Assembly: GCA_963758945.1 (NCBI GenBank)
Contig: CAVWXY010000006.1
Span: 992,001 to 1,056,000 of the forward strand
Reading direction: 5' to 3'
Source of the DNA: VAZQ01 sp963758945
GTDB taxonomy: Bacteria > Pseudomonadota > Alphaproteobacteria > Rhizobiales > Xanthobacteraceae
DNA: 64,000 nucleotides
Shown: positions 54,110 through 62,345 of the stretch, piece after piece
Layout of the letters: the number at the start of each line of letters is the position of its first letter
Position numbering within the stretch: position 1 is the stretch's first letter
Translations under genes and position numbers: made by a program
Notes under the pieces: model-generated
The model's database searches: none
What the model was told of the DNA's origin: nothing
The model's input: only the letters and a program-made list of their open reading frames with translations

Positions 54110-54342
54110 GCAACCAGGACTTCCCGCACGTCGTCGAGTTGCCGTTGCCGTCTGGCGGGTTCGGCCCTTGCATCATTGCAATCAACACGATCCACCGTGA
54201 GCGCGCCATCCCTATTGGCTGCGGTCGCGGCCGCAACGAAGGACAGCAATTGTATATCCGCTTCTGCTTTGCTGATGTCGCCGCCGCGTTCGCCTCGCAC
54301 TTCGGCGGAAAGTGGTTTGGCCCGCCAAAGCAGAAGCCATGA
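54106..54342 (+). CDS. unknown small protein (island cluster gene 2)
   Basis: 78 residues: FPHVVELPLPSGGFGPCIIA, RAIPIGCGRGRNEGQQLYIR, FCFADVAAAFASHFGGKWFG. Starts by ATGA overlap with gene 1 and is followed by ATGA overlap with gene 3. The C-terminal FCFADVAAAFASHFGGKW recalls a short family seen in accessory regions of Hyphomicrobiales, function unknown. The tight coupling suggests that the three products work together. Confidence 0.65.
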   Translation: MSNQDFPHVVELPLPSGGFGPCIIAINTIHRERAIPIGCGRGRNEGQQLYIRFCFADVAAAFASHFGGKWFGPPKQKP

Positions 54343-54681
54343 CGACAATCAAACTCCGACCGCAAGAACGCGAGCTTATCGAACTGACCCTCGAAGACTT
54401 GCGCCACATCGCAAAGGAGACGGCTCCTGACTGTGATGATCATCAGCTTCGAAGGGTCAGCGTCCAGTTGCGCAATTTGCTAATTGAGGACTGCCTGGTT
54501 CAAAGCTGGAAACTGCTCCAGCTGCAACCAAAGTCGCCCATCATAGTAGCACCTCGACTCCGAACAGATGGGTTGGGACCGGGAGACTTTGCGGTTGCTG
54601 GTAGTGGAAACGTAGCCGGCATTTCAATCGGTAACATTCGATTACAGCAACGGGCGCTCTCGCCGGAAGAAATCAAGCTAA

Positions 54682-55847
54682 TACCAAGTCCCACTGATCA
54701 GAACCCATGGGCCCATTGGCGCAAACCTATGGACATGATGCGCCAGGGCTGATCGACGAGCCTGTTCCAGGCCGCGCAGCAATGGTCGACGAGATCGTCG
54801 TATGATTTGAACACGCGGTTTGAGAGCCAGTTTTCCCGCATGAACTGCCAGACGTTTTCGACCGGGTTAAGCTCGGGGCATTTTGGCGGCAGCAGAATGA
54901 TGGTGATGTTGGCCGGGACGACGAGGCGTGTCGACATATGCCAGCCAGCTTGGTCGACCAAGAGGATGGCGTGGGCGGCGGGCGCAACGGCCGCTGCGAT
55001 TTCCGCCAGGTGCAAGTTCATCGCCTCGGTGTTGCAGGCAGGCAAGATCAGGGCTGCGCCCTTGCCCTCCTTCGGGCAGACCGCACCGAAGATGTAGGTG
55101 GAGGCAGTACGCTGGTCGCGGGGCGCGCTGGGGCGGGTGCCGCGCTTGGCCCAGCGGCGGGTGATCTTGTTCTTCTGGCCGATGCGGGCCTCGTCGGCGA
55201 ACCAGATTTCTATCGTGTCGCAGGGACGTGCCTTCTGGCGGGCGACGGCTTCCAAATGCGCCGGGAAGCTTTTTTAAAATCCTCGATCGCACCCTCGGCT
55301 TGAGCATGGTGGCGCGGTCGGGCCGAGAGTTTGCGGTAGCCCATGGCGCGCAGCTCCCGGCTGAGCGTCTGTTTGGCGACCGTGATGCGGAATTCCTCGA
55401 AGATCCATTGTACCAGATCGATCAGCCGCCAGCGCACCACGCCGTGCACCGCCGGGATCGGGCCACTCTCGATCATACGGGCGATGGCTTGGCGTTGCAC
55501 GGCATTGAGCTTGGGTGGGTGACCCGGCGACTTGCCATCCAGGAGACCGTCAGGGCCGCGCGCGTTGAAGCGCAACACCCAGTCACGGACGATCTGCAAT
55601 CCGACACCGCCGATCTTCGCGGCCTCGCTCCGCCTCGCGCCGTCATAGATCGCCGCAAGAGCCAGAAGTCGGCGGGCCTGAGGGCCGTCTTTCGTCCCCC
55701 TTGCCAAACCACGCAGCTGCGACGCTTCAAAATCACGGCGTAATGGAATTGGACCCGACATGACGAACCTCCTTACGTTCGCCATGTTGAATCTGACTCG
55801 CCTCAATTCGGGAAGCGCCAAAGAGTCATGATTTCAGAAATACGGTA
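54682..55847 (-). mobile_element. IS630-family insertion sequence
   Basis: 1166 bp flanked by TAA (54679-54681) and TAA (55848-55850), consistent with TA target duplication typical of IS630. The outermost bases at both ends read inward TACC, with imperfect inverted repeats thereafter. The transposase stop lies 16 bases from the left end. Precise excision restores an open reading frame in the host gene. Confidence 0.85.
54698..55761 (-). CDS. IS630-family transposase (two frames joined by -1 frameshift)
   Basis: First frame, MSGPIPLRRDFEASQLRGLA through AKQTLSRELRAMGYRKL, is the helix-turn-helix part; the second, EIWFADEARIGQKNKITRRW, ILLVDQAGWHM and LPPKCPELNPVENVWQFMRE, is the DDE catalytic part (D...D...E). 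The frames meet at a TTTTAAAAAAG run near 55270-55280: slipping back one base yields FKKSFPAHLEAVA, typical of programmed -1 frameshifting in IS630. If not slipped, the first frame ends at 55210 in nonsense. Confidence 0.85.
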
Positions 55848-56197
55848 TAAGATACGAGCAGGAGAAGGTCGATATCGAATACCAATTTAGCTTATCCGAC
55901 TATAAGGAGTCGTGCGCACTTTACATGCGCGGACAAAAAGTGTCACGGCGACAGCTCGTGCAATACGTCGCGAACAAGAAAGGCGGAGCTCATCTCGACC
56001 ACACGAGAAAGAAGGACGACCAGGCTTATCGTGCCTTGGACGCGGCGGTAGGAAGCGGCTTCTGGTTTGGGGCCGGACCGGCTGCCGGGAAAAACCCGGT
56101 TTATCTGGAGCTGCTTTCCATAGGTCAGAACCTCACCAGCTCTCCAGACATCAGGCGGTTTATAGACGGTGCATCTCGCGCTATGGCGAACGATTAA

Positions 56198-56542
56198 ACG
56201 GAAGAGAACAGGCGAAGCGATTTGATCAGCGAGACGGACAGGACAACGGAAGAAGGCTGCCGAACGCGAGCGGGACGCCCTCCCCATCATCGCCCGCCGC
56301 CGCAGCGAATCGTGTCAGAGCAACAGAATCATCGTCCGCACAAGCCATCAACTGACTTTTGCAACAATATCTGCCAGGAGCGGACTCTTGTGCGGCAAGA
56401 AAAAAGATGATGCCCCCTTCCGCCTGCGCGCAAGCCTAATGTAGCGTTTCCTTGGAGCCGCCAGCGGGAGGTGCCGAATCCCAACTGTTGCAACGGCGGC
56501 AAAGGGGCCATCGGCGGGCCTCCACCCAAGGGTACCGCGCCC
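56198..56542. other. gap before the ThDP enzyme gene, nothing recognised
   Basis: About 345 bases between gene 3 and the ThDP enzyme. No credible gene; the reading frames are short and polar. A ribosome-like GGGAGG lies about 70 bases before the ThDP start. Promoter presumably present. Confidence 0.35.
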
Positions 56543-58225
56543 ATGCCAAAACTCTACGAAGCCCTCGCCGAAGCGTTCCTCGCGGAGGGAGTCGACACGC
56601 AGTTCGTCCTGATGGGCGACGGCAACATGCACTGGTCCACCGCCTTTGCCAAACTGCCGGGCGTACATACCGTCCACGTCAGGCACGAGCACAGCACCGT
56701 TGCGGCGGCGACGGCCTACAACGTAGCCACCGGCAAGGTCGCCGTTGCCTCCGTCACGTGCGGCCCCGGCGTGACCCAGTTGATGACGGCGCTGCCGGCC
56801 GCGGTTCGCGCCCGCCTGCCGATGGTGGTGTTCGCCGGCGAGTCGCCCATCAACGCCAAATTCTACAATCAGCACATCGACCAGGCGCCCCTGGTGACGG
56901 CGACCGGGGCGCATTACATCGCCGCGCACAGCGTGCCGCGCATGATGGACTACGTGCGCGAGGCCTTCCACGTCGCCAAGTACGAGCGGCGGCCGGCGGT
57001 GCTGGGCATTCCCTACGACCTGCAGAAGGTCGAGCACATGGCCAACCAGCCCTACGAGACCTCGGCGATGTACCAGCCCAAAGTCGGGCGCATGCACCCC
57101 GATCCCGAGGTCGTGGCCGAGGCCGTCGAGCGGCTGGCCGCGGCAAAGCGGCCTATCGTCCTTGGCGGCCGCGGCGTGTTGTGGTCCGGCGCACGCGATG
57201 CGGTGATCAAGCTCGCCGATCGCTGCGGCGCATTGCTCTCCAACACGCTGCCGGCGCGCGGTCTCTTCCACGACCATCCGTTCGGGCTCGGCACCACCGG
57301 CAGCTACTTCACGTCGTTGGGCAGGGAGATGTACGAGTCCGCGGACGTCGTGCTCGCGGTTGGCACGAGCCTGTCCTACTACGTCGGTGGCGGGCACTAC
57401 TTCACAAAGGCCTGCAAGATCCAGTTGGATGATGCCCCGCGCGGCTTGCGCGATGGGCAGAAGGCCGCCGACATCTACGTCAGATCAGATGCGCTCATCG
57501 GCATCGAGGCAATCCTTGCCGGCCTCGACCAGAAGCTGGGCGTCGGCAAACCGACGGCGGCGGCTATACGCACGAAAGAGCTGGCGCATCGCATCGCGAC
57601 CGAGCCGGCGGACGCGATGCCGTTCGACATCGCGCCGGGGGTGCTGGATCCACGCGAGGCGATCCGAGCCATCGACGCGGTCGTTCCAAAGGACTGGGAC
57701 ATCGTCGTCGGCGGCGGCCATCAGGCCTATTTCAACACCCAGATGCGTGGCAGGCCGGCGGAGCGCTACACGACGGTCCGTGAATTCGGCGCGGTCGGCA
57801 ACGGCCTGTCGTATGCGCTTGGGGTTGCGGCTGCGCGCTGGCAGGGCCGCGAGGGCAAGATCGTGCTGTTCGAAGGAGACGGCGGGCTCTTGTTCCATAT
57901 CCAGGAGCTCGAGACGCTCAAGCGTCAAGGATTTCGCATCCTGATCTGCGCGATGAACGACGGCGGATACGGCTCGGAGTTTCACAAGCTGCGCGCCGAC
58001 GGCCTCGACGATAGCTTGGCTGTGTTCGGCCGGCCCGCGCTCGAAAAAATCGCGCGCGGCTTCGACCTGCGCGGCCACGAGATCCGCGATGTGTCGGTCA
58101 TCCCGAAACTGTTCGCCGACTTCGCCGCGCAGGGCGAAAGCGAAATGTGGAACATCCAAATCTCCGACCAGGTCACGGCGCCGGTGATCCGCCAGACCAT
58201 CAAGCGCGGGCACGGCAATATGTGA
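56543..58225 (+). CDS. thiamine diphosphate-dependent enzyme (acetolactate synthase-like)
   Basis: 560-residue ThDP enzyme of the decarboxylase/acetolactate synthase superfamily. N-terminal pyrimidine domain with catalytic Glu in HVRHEHSTVAAATAYN; central domain (KRPIVLGGRGVLWSGARDAV, ADVVLAVGTSLSYYVGGG); C-terminal PP domain with GDGGLLFHIQELETLKRQGF and NDGGYGSEFHKLRADG. Not a normal IlvB (no FAD region block), and no small subunit gene follows; substrate unknown. ATG 56543 (MPKLYEALAEAFLAEGV) is chosen by the conserved start. Lies within the tRNA-Pro element. Confidence 0.85.
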   Translation: MPKLYEALAEAFLAEGVDTQFVLMGDGNMHWSTAFAKLPGVHTVHVRHEHSTVAAATAYNVATGKVAVASVTCGPGVTQLMTALPAAVRARLPMVVFAGESPINAKFYNQHIDQAPLVTATGAHYIAAHSVPRMMDYVREAFHVAKYERRPAVLGIPYDLQKVEHMANQPYETSAMYQPKVGRMHPDPEVVAEAVERLAAAKRPIVLGGRGVLWSGARDAVIKLADRCGALLSNTLPARGLFHDHPFGLGTTGSYFTSLGREMYESADVVLAVGTSLSYYVGGGHYFTKACKIQLDDAPRGLRDGQKAADIYVRSDALIGIEAILAGLDQKLGVGKPTAAAIRTKELAHRIATEPADAMPFDIAPGVLDPREAIRAIDAVVPKDWDIVVGGGHQAYFNTQMRGRPAERYTTVREFGAVGNGLSYALGVAAARWQGREGKIVLFEGDGGLLFHIQELETLKRQGFRILICAMNDGGYGSEFHKLRADGLDDSLAVFGRPALEKIARGFDLRGHEIRDVSVIPKLFADFAAQGESEMWNIQISDQVTAPVIRQTIKRGHGNM

Positions 58226-58311
58226 GCATTTCGATCAGGTCTGCCTTGTTGGTGTGTCGCTGGGAACGCCTTGTAGTTTCTGAAGCGTCTCCGGAGCGGC
58301 AATCTCCGGCC

Positions 58312-58561
58312 TCAGGCCGTAGCGGCGAATACCGCGGCACGATGCGACTGCGGCAGGAACGCGTAGACCTTGTGTCTCTTCCGGTTGAGCGCCAGGGTGT
58401 GAGCCCCCGCTTCCGTCGTGACTACCTCGTCGCGGCGCATGGCGCCGATATCGATGACGTCGATGACCCCGGGATTGCCGATCGCGACGTAGAGGCGACC
58501 GGATTGCGGATGCAGGAAAACGACGTCGGGCGCGCCGCTCAGTGGAACATCGGCGAGCACA
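58312..58561 (-). pseudogene. YncE/YVTN beta-propeller protein, C-terminal fragment
   Basis: PDVVFLHPQSGRLYVAIGNP, GVIDVIDIGAMRRDEVVTTE, AGAHTLALNRKRHKVYAFLP are two to three propeller blades of the YncE/YVTN family. Reading starts at the right att repeat and has no N-terminal part, so it was cut at the integration junction. The frame runs to a TGA at 58312. Fragment only. Confidence 0.7.
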
Positions 58562-58630
58562 GTCTGGTAGCGCACCTCGTTCGGGACGAGGGGGTCGCAG
58601 GTTCAAATCCTGCCACTCCGACCAGCTTTC
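58560..58630 (+). repeat. right att-type direct repeat (3' part of tRNA-Pro)
   Basis: Exact copy of 53653-53723; lacks the 5' acceptor strand and half of the D-arm, so it is not a functional tRNA. Marks the right end of the integrated interval. Confidence 0.85.
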
Positions 58631-59062
58631 TCAGAAAAAATGAGCTGCGGGGCCTGATATGGGGCACGAAATGACCCGTTCTGTTGTGTCCGTTCTCGTT
58701 ACAGGGTTCCGCCGCCAACGCCTTAATCACGACGCAGCCGCACCGCCCCTCGGCTCGAACCGCGCTCCAATCCAGTCGAGCGTAGTTGCTCCCAGCGCTC
58801 AGGCGTCGAGCAAAACATCCTTCTCACGCTCAGGTGAGCGTAATCACGGTCCCAGCGTGAGCCGCGGATCGTTCTCGGGCGCGGTCGACGTGGCGGCGCG
58901 ATTTCGCGCGGCGGTATAGGGTCCGCGATGTCCGCGATCCTCATCGCCCTCGTTCTGGGCATGCCGTCGCGCTCGCCGTCGGCGCGCGTCGCACGTTTCT
59001 GCGGCGCGGTCGGCGTGGTGCGCCGATCGCGGTCGTTGTCACCTTTGATCTCGCACTGCCTT
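58631..59062. other. gap after the right att repeat, nothing recognised
   Basis: About 430 bases with only short unconvincing frames. One minus-strand frame contains CSTPERWEQLRSTGLERGSS, which I do not recognise. May contain decayed genes. Confidence 0.35.
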
Positions 59063-59488
59063 CTATCGTTGAGTCGATACCGGAGACGCCGCCTGGGGCT
59101 TTATGCCTCGATGCTTCAACCACCATCCATCGACGACCTGCATATAGTGCGTCGTGGTAAGCAGGAGCTTGGACCGGTTCGCTTCCATTGGAGCGATAAG
59201 CGTTTCCTCAATCTCTTTCTTGATCGCTCCCAGCCATTGCTCGGCGCGCATCGCTCGGCTCTCAAGACGCTCGACCTCGGCTTCTAATTCGCTGATCCGA
59301 TCTTCGGCAGTTCGCAGCTAAAGCGAGAGCCTATGCGCCACGGTCATCGCTCGCTCGACGTTCTCCTTCGAGATGTCCGCTGCTTCTTTGAGTAGATCAA
59401 TCACGGCGTGCCCGGCTTGATCAATCGGTTCAGCTTCGGCTTCACGATCTGCCCAGGTGACGGATGAAAACGAACCGCCCCTCTTCAA
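59063..59488 (-). pseudogene. coiled-coil protein with an in-frame amber codon
   Basis: Read from a TTG at 59488 (which overlaps the upstream gene's TGA): FSSVTWADREAEAEPIDQAG, HAVIDLLKEAADISKENVER, AMTVAHRLSL, then TAG at 59318-59320, then LRTAEDRISELEAEVERLES, RAMRAEQWLGAIKKEIEETL, IAPMEANRS. The sequence on both sides of the stop is one continuous coiled coil of a type I recall in Hyphomicrobiales, where the stop position is Gln (CAG to TAG). The gene is broken by one base change. Confidence 0.7.
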
Positions 59489-59679
59489 CGCGGAGGATTT
59501 TCTTTTTCCCTCTGAGCTAGAAACGCAATGGCCGTTCGGCGTGCTTCAGCTAAGTCGGACGGCAGGCCGACGTGCTCGAGGGCTACTTCATTGTCGATGG
59601 TGAATTGGTAGGTTTCGTATGTTTGGCGGTTCACTACAAAAATAGTGGGATGTTCGTGGCGCACGACGTGAAAGCTCAT
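59485..59679 (-). CDS. small unknown protein coupled to the coiled-coil gene
   Basis: 64 residues from an ATG with a strong GGGGAGGGG ribosome site: MSFHVVRHEHPTIFVVNRQT, YETYQFTIDNEVALEHVGLP, SDLAEARRTAIAFLAQREKE. The stop overlaps the TTG of the coiled-coil pseudogene (TTGA). Not recognised; compact alpha/beta composition. Confidence 0.6.
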   Translation of the reverse strand: MSFHVVRHEHPTIFVVNRQTYETYQFTIDNEVALEHVGLPSDLAEARRTAIAFLAQREKENPPR

Positions 59680-60383
59680 GCTCCCCTCCCCAGCATCAAA
59701 ACGCGCACGGCAAGCGTGCCTGCCGGTCGTTAACGATTTCTTACTCGCCACTTCATGCACGGTTCCCCAACCCGGACCGGCATAGCCAGCACCGCTTCCG
59801 GGACCCGACGAAGGCAAAAATTAGAAGATTTTTCGCAAAGAAGGGCAGCGGGACAGACCCAATCGCCCGTGCCGCAACTGAAGCGCCGGCGGGCCCCGTA
59901 GGGCGGTTGCGGAGCTTTGAACGGCGAGGCCGGCGCGCCCTTGCTCACATCCAAATCACGTCGGCGGGATCACGAACGCCATAGCATGTGGAGCGCGAGC
60001 GAGCATTCGACCCCGGTCCGAGCTAATAGCCACGCCGCCCCAGGAGAGCCGCTATCGCACAATCAACACAAAATACGAGTAGCATCACCGTTCCATCGAT
60101 CGATTGGGTGAGGGTTATCCATGGCCGATCCTGCGGCGCAGCCGGCGAGCAGAAGATGCGGCCGACGATGACGCCGTGCTCAATCACGTCGTAATTGTCA
60201 CTCCTCCAACTGCCTGAGGGGCCTGGCCTCGCGGTTGACCATGTGCCCGAGGCCAGACCTGATCGTTGCCCGCGAGGAGATGCCCGCGGATACGCCGGAA
60301 GCCCGGCGTCATGCGATGCCTCATATTCGCCTTATCCGGGACCGATGAACTTTTTCTTCATCGCGGGGAAGACGGGGGAGTGG
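59680..60383. other. 700-base gap, nothing recognised
   Basis: No convincing coding frame or RNA. The frame leading into the CAP-domain gene is open from 60195 but its first 60 residues do not look coding. Could hold decayed sequence and the promoters of the flanking divergent genes. Confidence 0.35.
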
Positions 60384-60929
60384 ATGAAGGCGGTCTCGCT
60401 TGGCGTCATCCTGGCCATCACAGCCACCTTGGCGCACGCAGAAGACAGGGCGGAGACGATCTCGCGGTACCGGCGCGAGCACGGCCTCTCTGCCGTCAAG
60501 ACCGACCCGCATCTCACGGCGATCGCTGAGCGACAGGCAAAGGCGATGGCCGAGTCCGGCATCATGGATCACAGCGTAGCCGGCTCGTTTTCGTCCCGTA
60601 TCTCGGGCGCGCATACGGGCGTAGCGGCGGAGAACATCGCGGCCGGCACCAAGACATGGGCCGAGACGTTCCGCTCCTGGCAGAAATCACCGGGTCACAA
60701 TGCAAATCTGTTGCAAGCCCGCGCCGACAGCGTCGGAGTCGCCGTTGCCCGCAACGATCAGACCCGTTACAAGACGTACTGGGCGATGGTGATCGCGGAC
60801 AAGTCACCGAAAAAGAAGGACCGCAAGGTCGCGGCACAAGAGAAAAATGCGGAGCGCCACGAGAGTTCAATAAACTCTGAAAACCCGCTCACGACGGTGA
60901 AGAATTTCGTCTGCAAGTATCTGTGCTGA
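60384..60929 (+). CDS. CAP-domain (SCP-like) secreted protein
   Basis: 181 residues with a signal peptide (MKAVSLGVILAITATLAHA) and a CAP/SCP-1 domain: ISRYRREHGLSAVKTDPHLT, QAKAMAESGIMDHSVAGSF, GVAAENIAAGTKTWAETFRS, WQKSPGHNANLLQARADSVG. The His of MDH and the E..H of HNANLL match the CAP cleft. ATG 60384 with a GGGGAG site is chosen over an upstream ATG at 60345. The C-terminus is Lys-rich and ends in FVCKYLC. Role unknown. Confidence 0.85.
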   Translation: MKAVSLGVILAITATLAHAEDRAETISRYRREHGLSAVKTDPHLTAIAERQAKAMAESGIMDHSVAGSFSSRISGAHTGVAAENIAAGTKTWAETFRSWQKSPGHNANLLQARADSVGVAVARNDQTRYKTYWAMVIADKSPKKKDRKVAAQEKNAERHESSINSENPLTTVKNFVCKYLC

Positions 60930-60950
60930 TAGCCGAGGCGTCGGCGTCCG

Positions 60951-61052
60951 ACGCGGGCGCTGCAGGCCTGGCTCGGCCACAAGAACATTCAGCACACGGT
61001 GCGCTATACTGAGCTGGCGCCCGATCGTTTCAAGAGTTTTTGGCGGAGCTGA
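60951..61052 (+). pseudogene. tyrosine recombinase (integrase), last 33 codons
   Basis: TRALQAWLGHKNIQHTVRYT then ELAPDRFKSFWRS and TGA: the C-terminal box of an XerC/phage-type integrase, with H-x-x-x-T-x-R-Y containing the catalytic Tyr. Everything upstream is absent. It is a remnant of an integration event, 2.3 kb beyond the right att repeat. Confidence 0.85.
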
Positions 61053-61054
61053 CA

Positions 61055-61403
61055 ATGGCGAAACCCTGGAAAACAGACCTTTTCGCCACTACGGAGGATG
61101 ACATCAGGCAATTCGGGGCTGCACTGTTCGCACTATTCCGAGCAGCCCCTCGTGCGATGGCTAAGCGCGTGGGGACCACTACGCGACGAGCCTTTGCCCA
61201 CCGCATTGATCTATGGGATTCGAGCGGGGAGAACATCGTCGAGCACCTGGCCGAGATCGAAGACTTAGAGCTGGCCATGGCGACCTATCGGGCCGCGTGC
61301 GGAGCGCTGGCCGAGCGCGAACATCACTTTGCGAGCTGGTGCGACGGTGATCGAGGACACTCGGCGGGTGCGCACGGCAACGGCCAAGTACCCGCTGGCC
61401 TGA
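61055..61403 (+). pseudogene. unknown ~115-residue protein, frameshifted
   Basis: ATG 61055 (MAKPWKTDLFATTEDDIRQF, AALFALFRAAPRAMAKRV) directly follows the integrase tail. One inserted G near 61301 breaks it; in the next frame the expected C-terminus ERWPSANITLRAGATVIED and ATAKYPLA follows to TGA at 61403. I recall similar short proteins after integrase genes in Hyphomicrobiales, ending in an ITLR-x-GARVIED block. Function unknown. Confidence 0.55.
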
Positions 61404-61618
61404 AATGAATCCCATTTCGACCCGGAGCGCGGGGCCCGGCCCTCTCGGGGGCAAGCACGGTCGGCGCGTGAGACGTAGGGCAGCACCTCCTCCGCCAGCC
61501 GGCGGAGCTGCGCCATCGCGTCGCCCATGGTGGAGATCCGGAAGGTGATGCGCCGGCGGCCGGACGCCGCGTAGCGCTGCAGGTGTCGGATGCAATCGCG
61601 CGGTGGCCCGTAGGTCAG
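61265..61618 (-). pseudogene. luciferase-like (LLM) flavin monooxygenase, C-terminal fragment
   Basis: LTYGPPRDCIRHLQRYAASG, RRRITFRISTMGDAMAQL and RRLAEEVLPYV form the C-terminal end of an LLM-class flavin-dependent oxidoreductase. It begins in frame directly after the TAG of the PRC-barrel gene, so the N-terminal 80% has been removed at that junction. The tail beyond VLPYV is probably not native. Confidence 0.6.
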
Positions 61619-61969
61619 CTAGGCTTCCAGCCGCTCCTTGCCGTAGTCGGCCGAATAGTAGAGGTCGAGGAAGCGCTTCCAGTCCCAGTTGCGATCGCGC
61701 GTGAAGGTCGGCGCGCCGCGTAGCTGCTGTTCCGTAATGTCCGTGCGATAGCCGCCGAGACTCGTATCATAAGTAAGCTTGCCCCACGGAATAGCGTGCT
61801 CCTCCTCACCCATGCCCAAGAAACCGCCGAAGGACATCACGGCATAGGCAACCCGGCCGCTGATCTTCTCGATCATGAGGCGTTTGATGCTGCCGATATC
61901 ATTGCCTTGCGGGTCATAGACGGTCGTGCCTTCCACTCGGTTGCTCTCGATCAATGGCTTTCCGGTCAT
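61619..61969 (-). CDS. PRC-barrel domain protein
   Basis: 116 residues: TGKPLIESNRVEGTTVYDPQ, GNDIGSIKRLMIEKISGRVA, YAVMSFGGFLGMGEEEHAIP and WGKLTYDTSLGGY form the PRC barrel. The C-terminus FTRDRNWDWKRFLDLYYSAD is conserved in the Hyphomicrobiales version. A GTG precedes the ATG by one codon. Such proteins respond to stress and bind RNA or partners; specific role unknown. Confidence 0.85.
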   Translation of the reverse strand: MTGKPLIESNRVEGTTVYDPQGNDIGSIKRLMIEKISGRVAYAVMSFGGFLGMGEEEHAIPWGKLTYDTSLGGYRTDITEQQLRGAPTFTRDRNWDWKRFLDLYYSADYGKERLEA

Positions 61970-62345
61970 CACTCCTTGTTGGACAATGGCTGTCTCCTCC
62001 AGATTGTGGTCTGGTTGGACAACGCGCTCGGCCCCGCAATTGCTCCGTCCGCCGAGAAAAATCCCCGAAGGCCGCTCTCGGTGCGCCGTGCGCTCGCCAT
62101 CGCGTGATGATGATCGACTGTGCTGCTATTGCTACGTCGGCCGCGGCTATCTGCCCGCCGCGTGGCATGCCGACTGCATGGCCGCTGCCGCGGCGCACCG
62201 CTCGAGCGGGCTGATGAGCGCATCCCGGCGAAGCGCGATTCCTCGAAGTGTAGCATCCGTATCATCTGGGGCGGCCCCGCAAGTCAAGTCCGGGATAATT
62301 GCCTTCGAGACTTCTGGCACAAGAAAAACCGCACGCCGCGCGCTA
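61970..62345. other. gap between PRC-barrel gene and IS5 fragment, nothing recognised
   Basis: About 375 bases without a recognisable gene on either strand. Fragmentary frames only. Confidence 0.35.

Larger units (their letters stand above)
54339..56197 (+). pseudogene. unknown 229-residue protein (island cluster gene 3), interrupted by IS630
   Basis: The 5' part 54339-54681 (MTTIKLRPQERELIELTLED, through LQQRALSPEEIK) and the 3' part 55851-56197 (RYEQEKVDIEYQFSLSDYKE, then MRGQKVSRRQLVQYVANKKG, GAHLDHTRKKDD, to RFIDGASRAMAND) join exactly in frame when the IS and one TAA target copy are removed: 343 + 347 bases = 230 codons. The N-terminal half has a helical start, the C-terminal RRQLVQYVANKKGGAHLD is the most conserved-looking block. 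Function unknown. The gene is split by the insertion. Confidence 0.8.
53718..58630. mobile_element. tRNA-Pro-integrated element or its remnant (4.9 kb)
   Basis: Bounded by the direct repeats 53653-53723 and 58560-58630. Contents: a three-gene ATGA-coupled cluster of unknown genes (the third cut by IS630), IS630 itself, a ThDP enzyme and a beta-propeller fragment at the right end. Base composition is visibly less GC-rich between 53.75 and 56.4 kb than in the flanking chromosome. No integrase gene is inside; an integrase C-terminal tail lies at 60951, outside the right repeat. The element may be a decayed or rearranged integrative island. Confidence 0.7.

Noticed and set aside
58560..58624. A second tRNA-Pro gene
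   Set aside because: Lacks the 5' acceptor strand and part of the D-arm; it is only the att copy.
53718..58630. A phage-defence island
   Set aside because: The unknown three-gene cluster is suggestive by location only; no nuclease, helicase, TIR or other defence motif was visible.
58723..58962. 79-codon minus-strand frame
   Set aside because: Composition is Arg/Pro-rich and no homology pattern is recognised.
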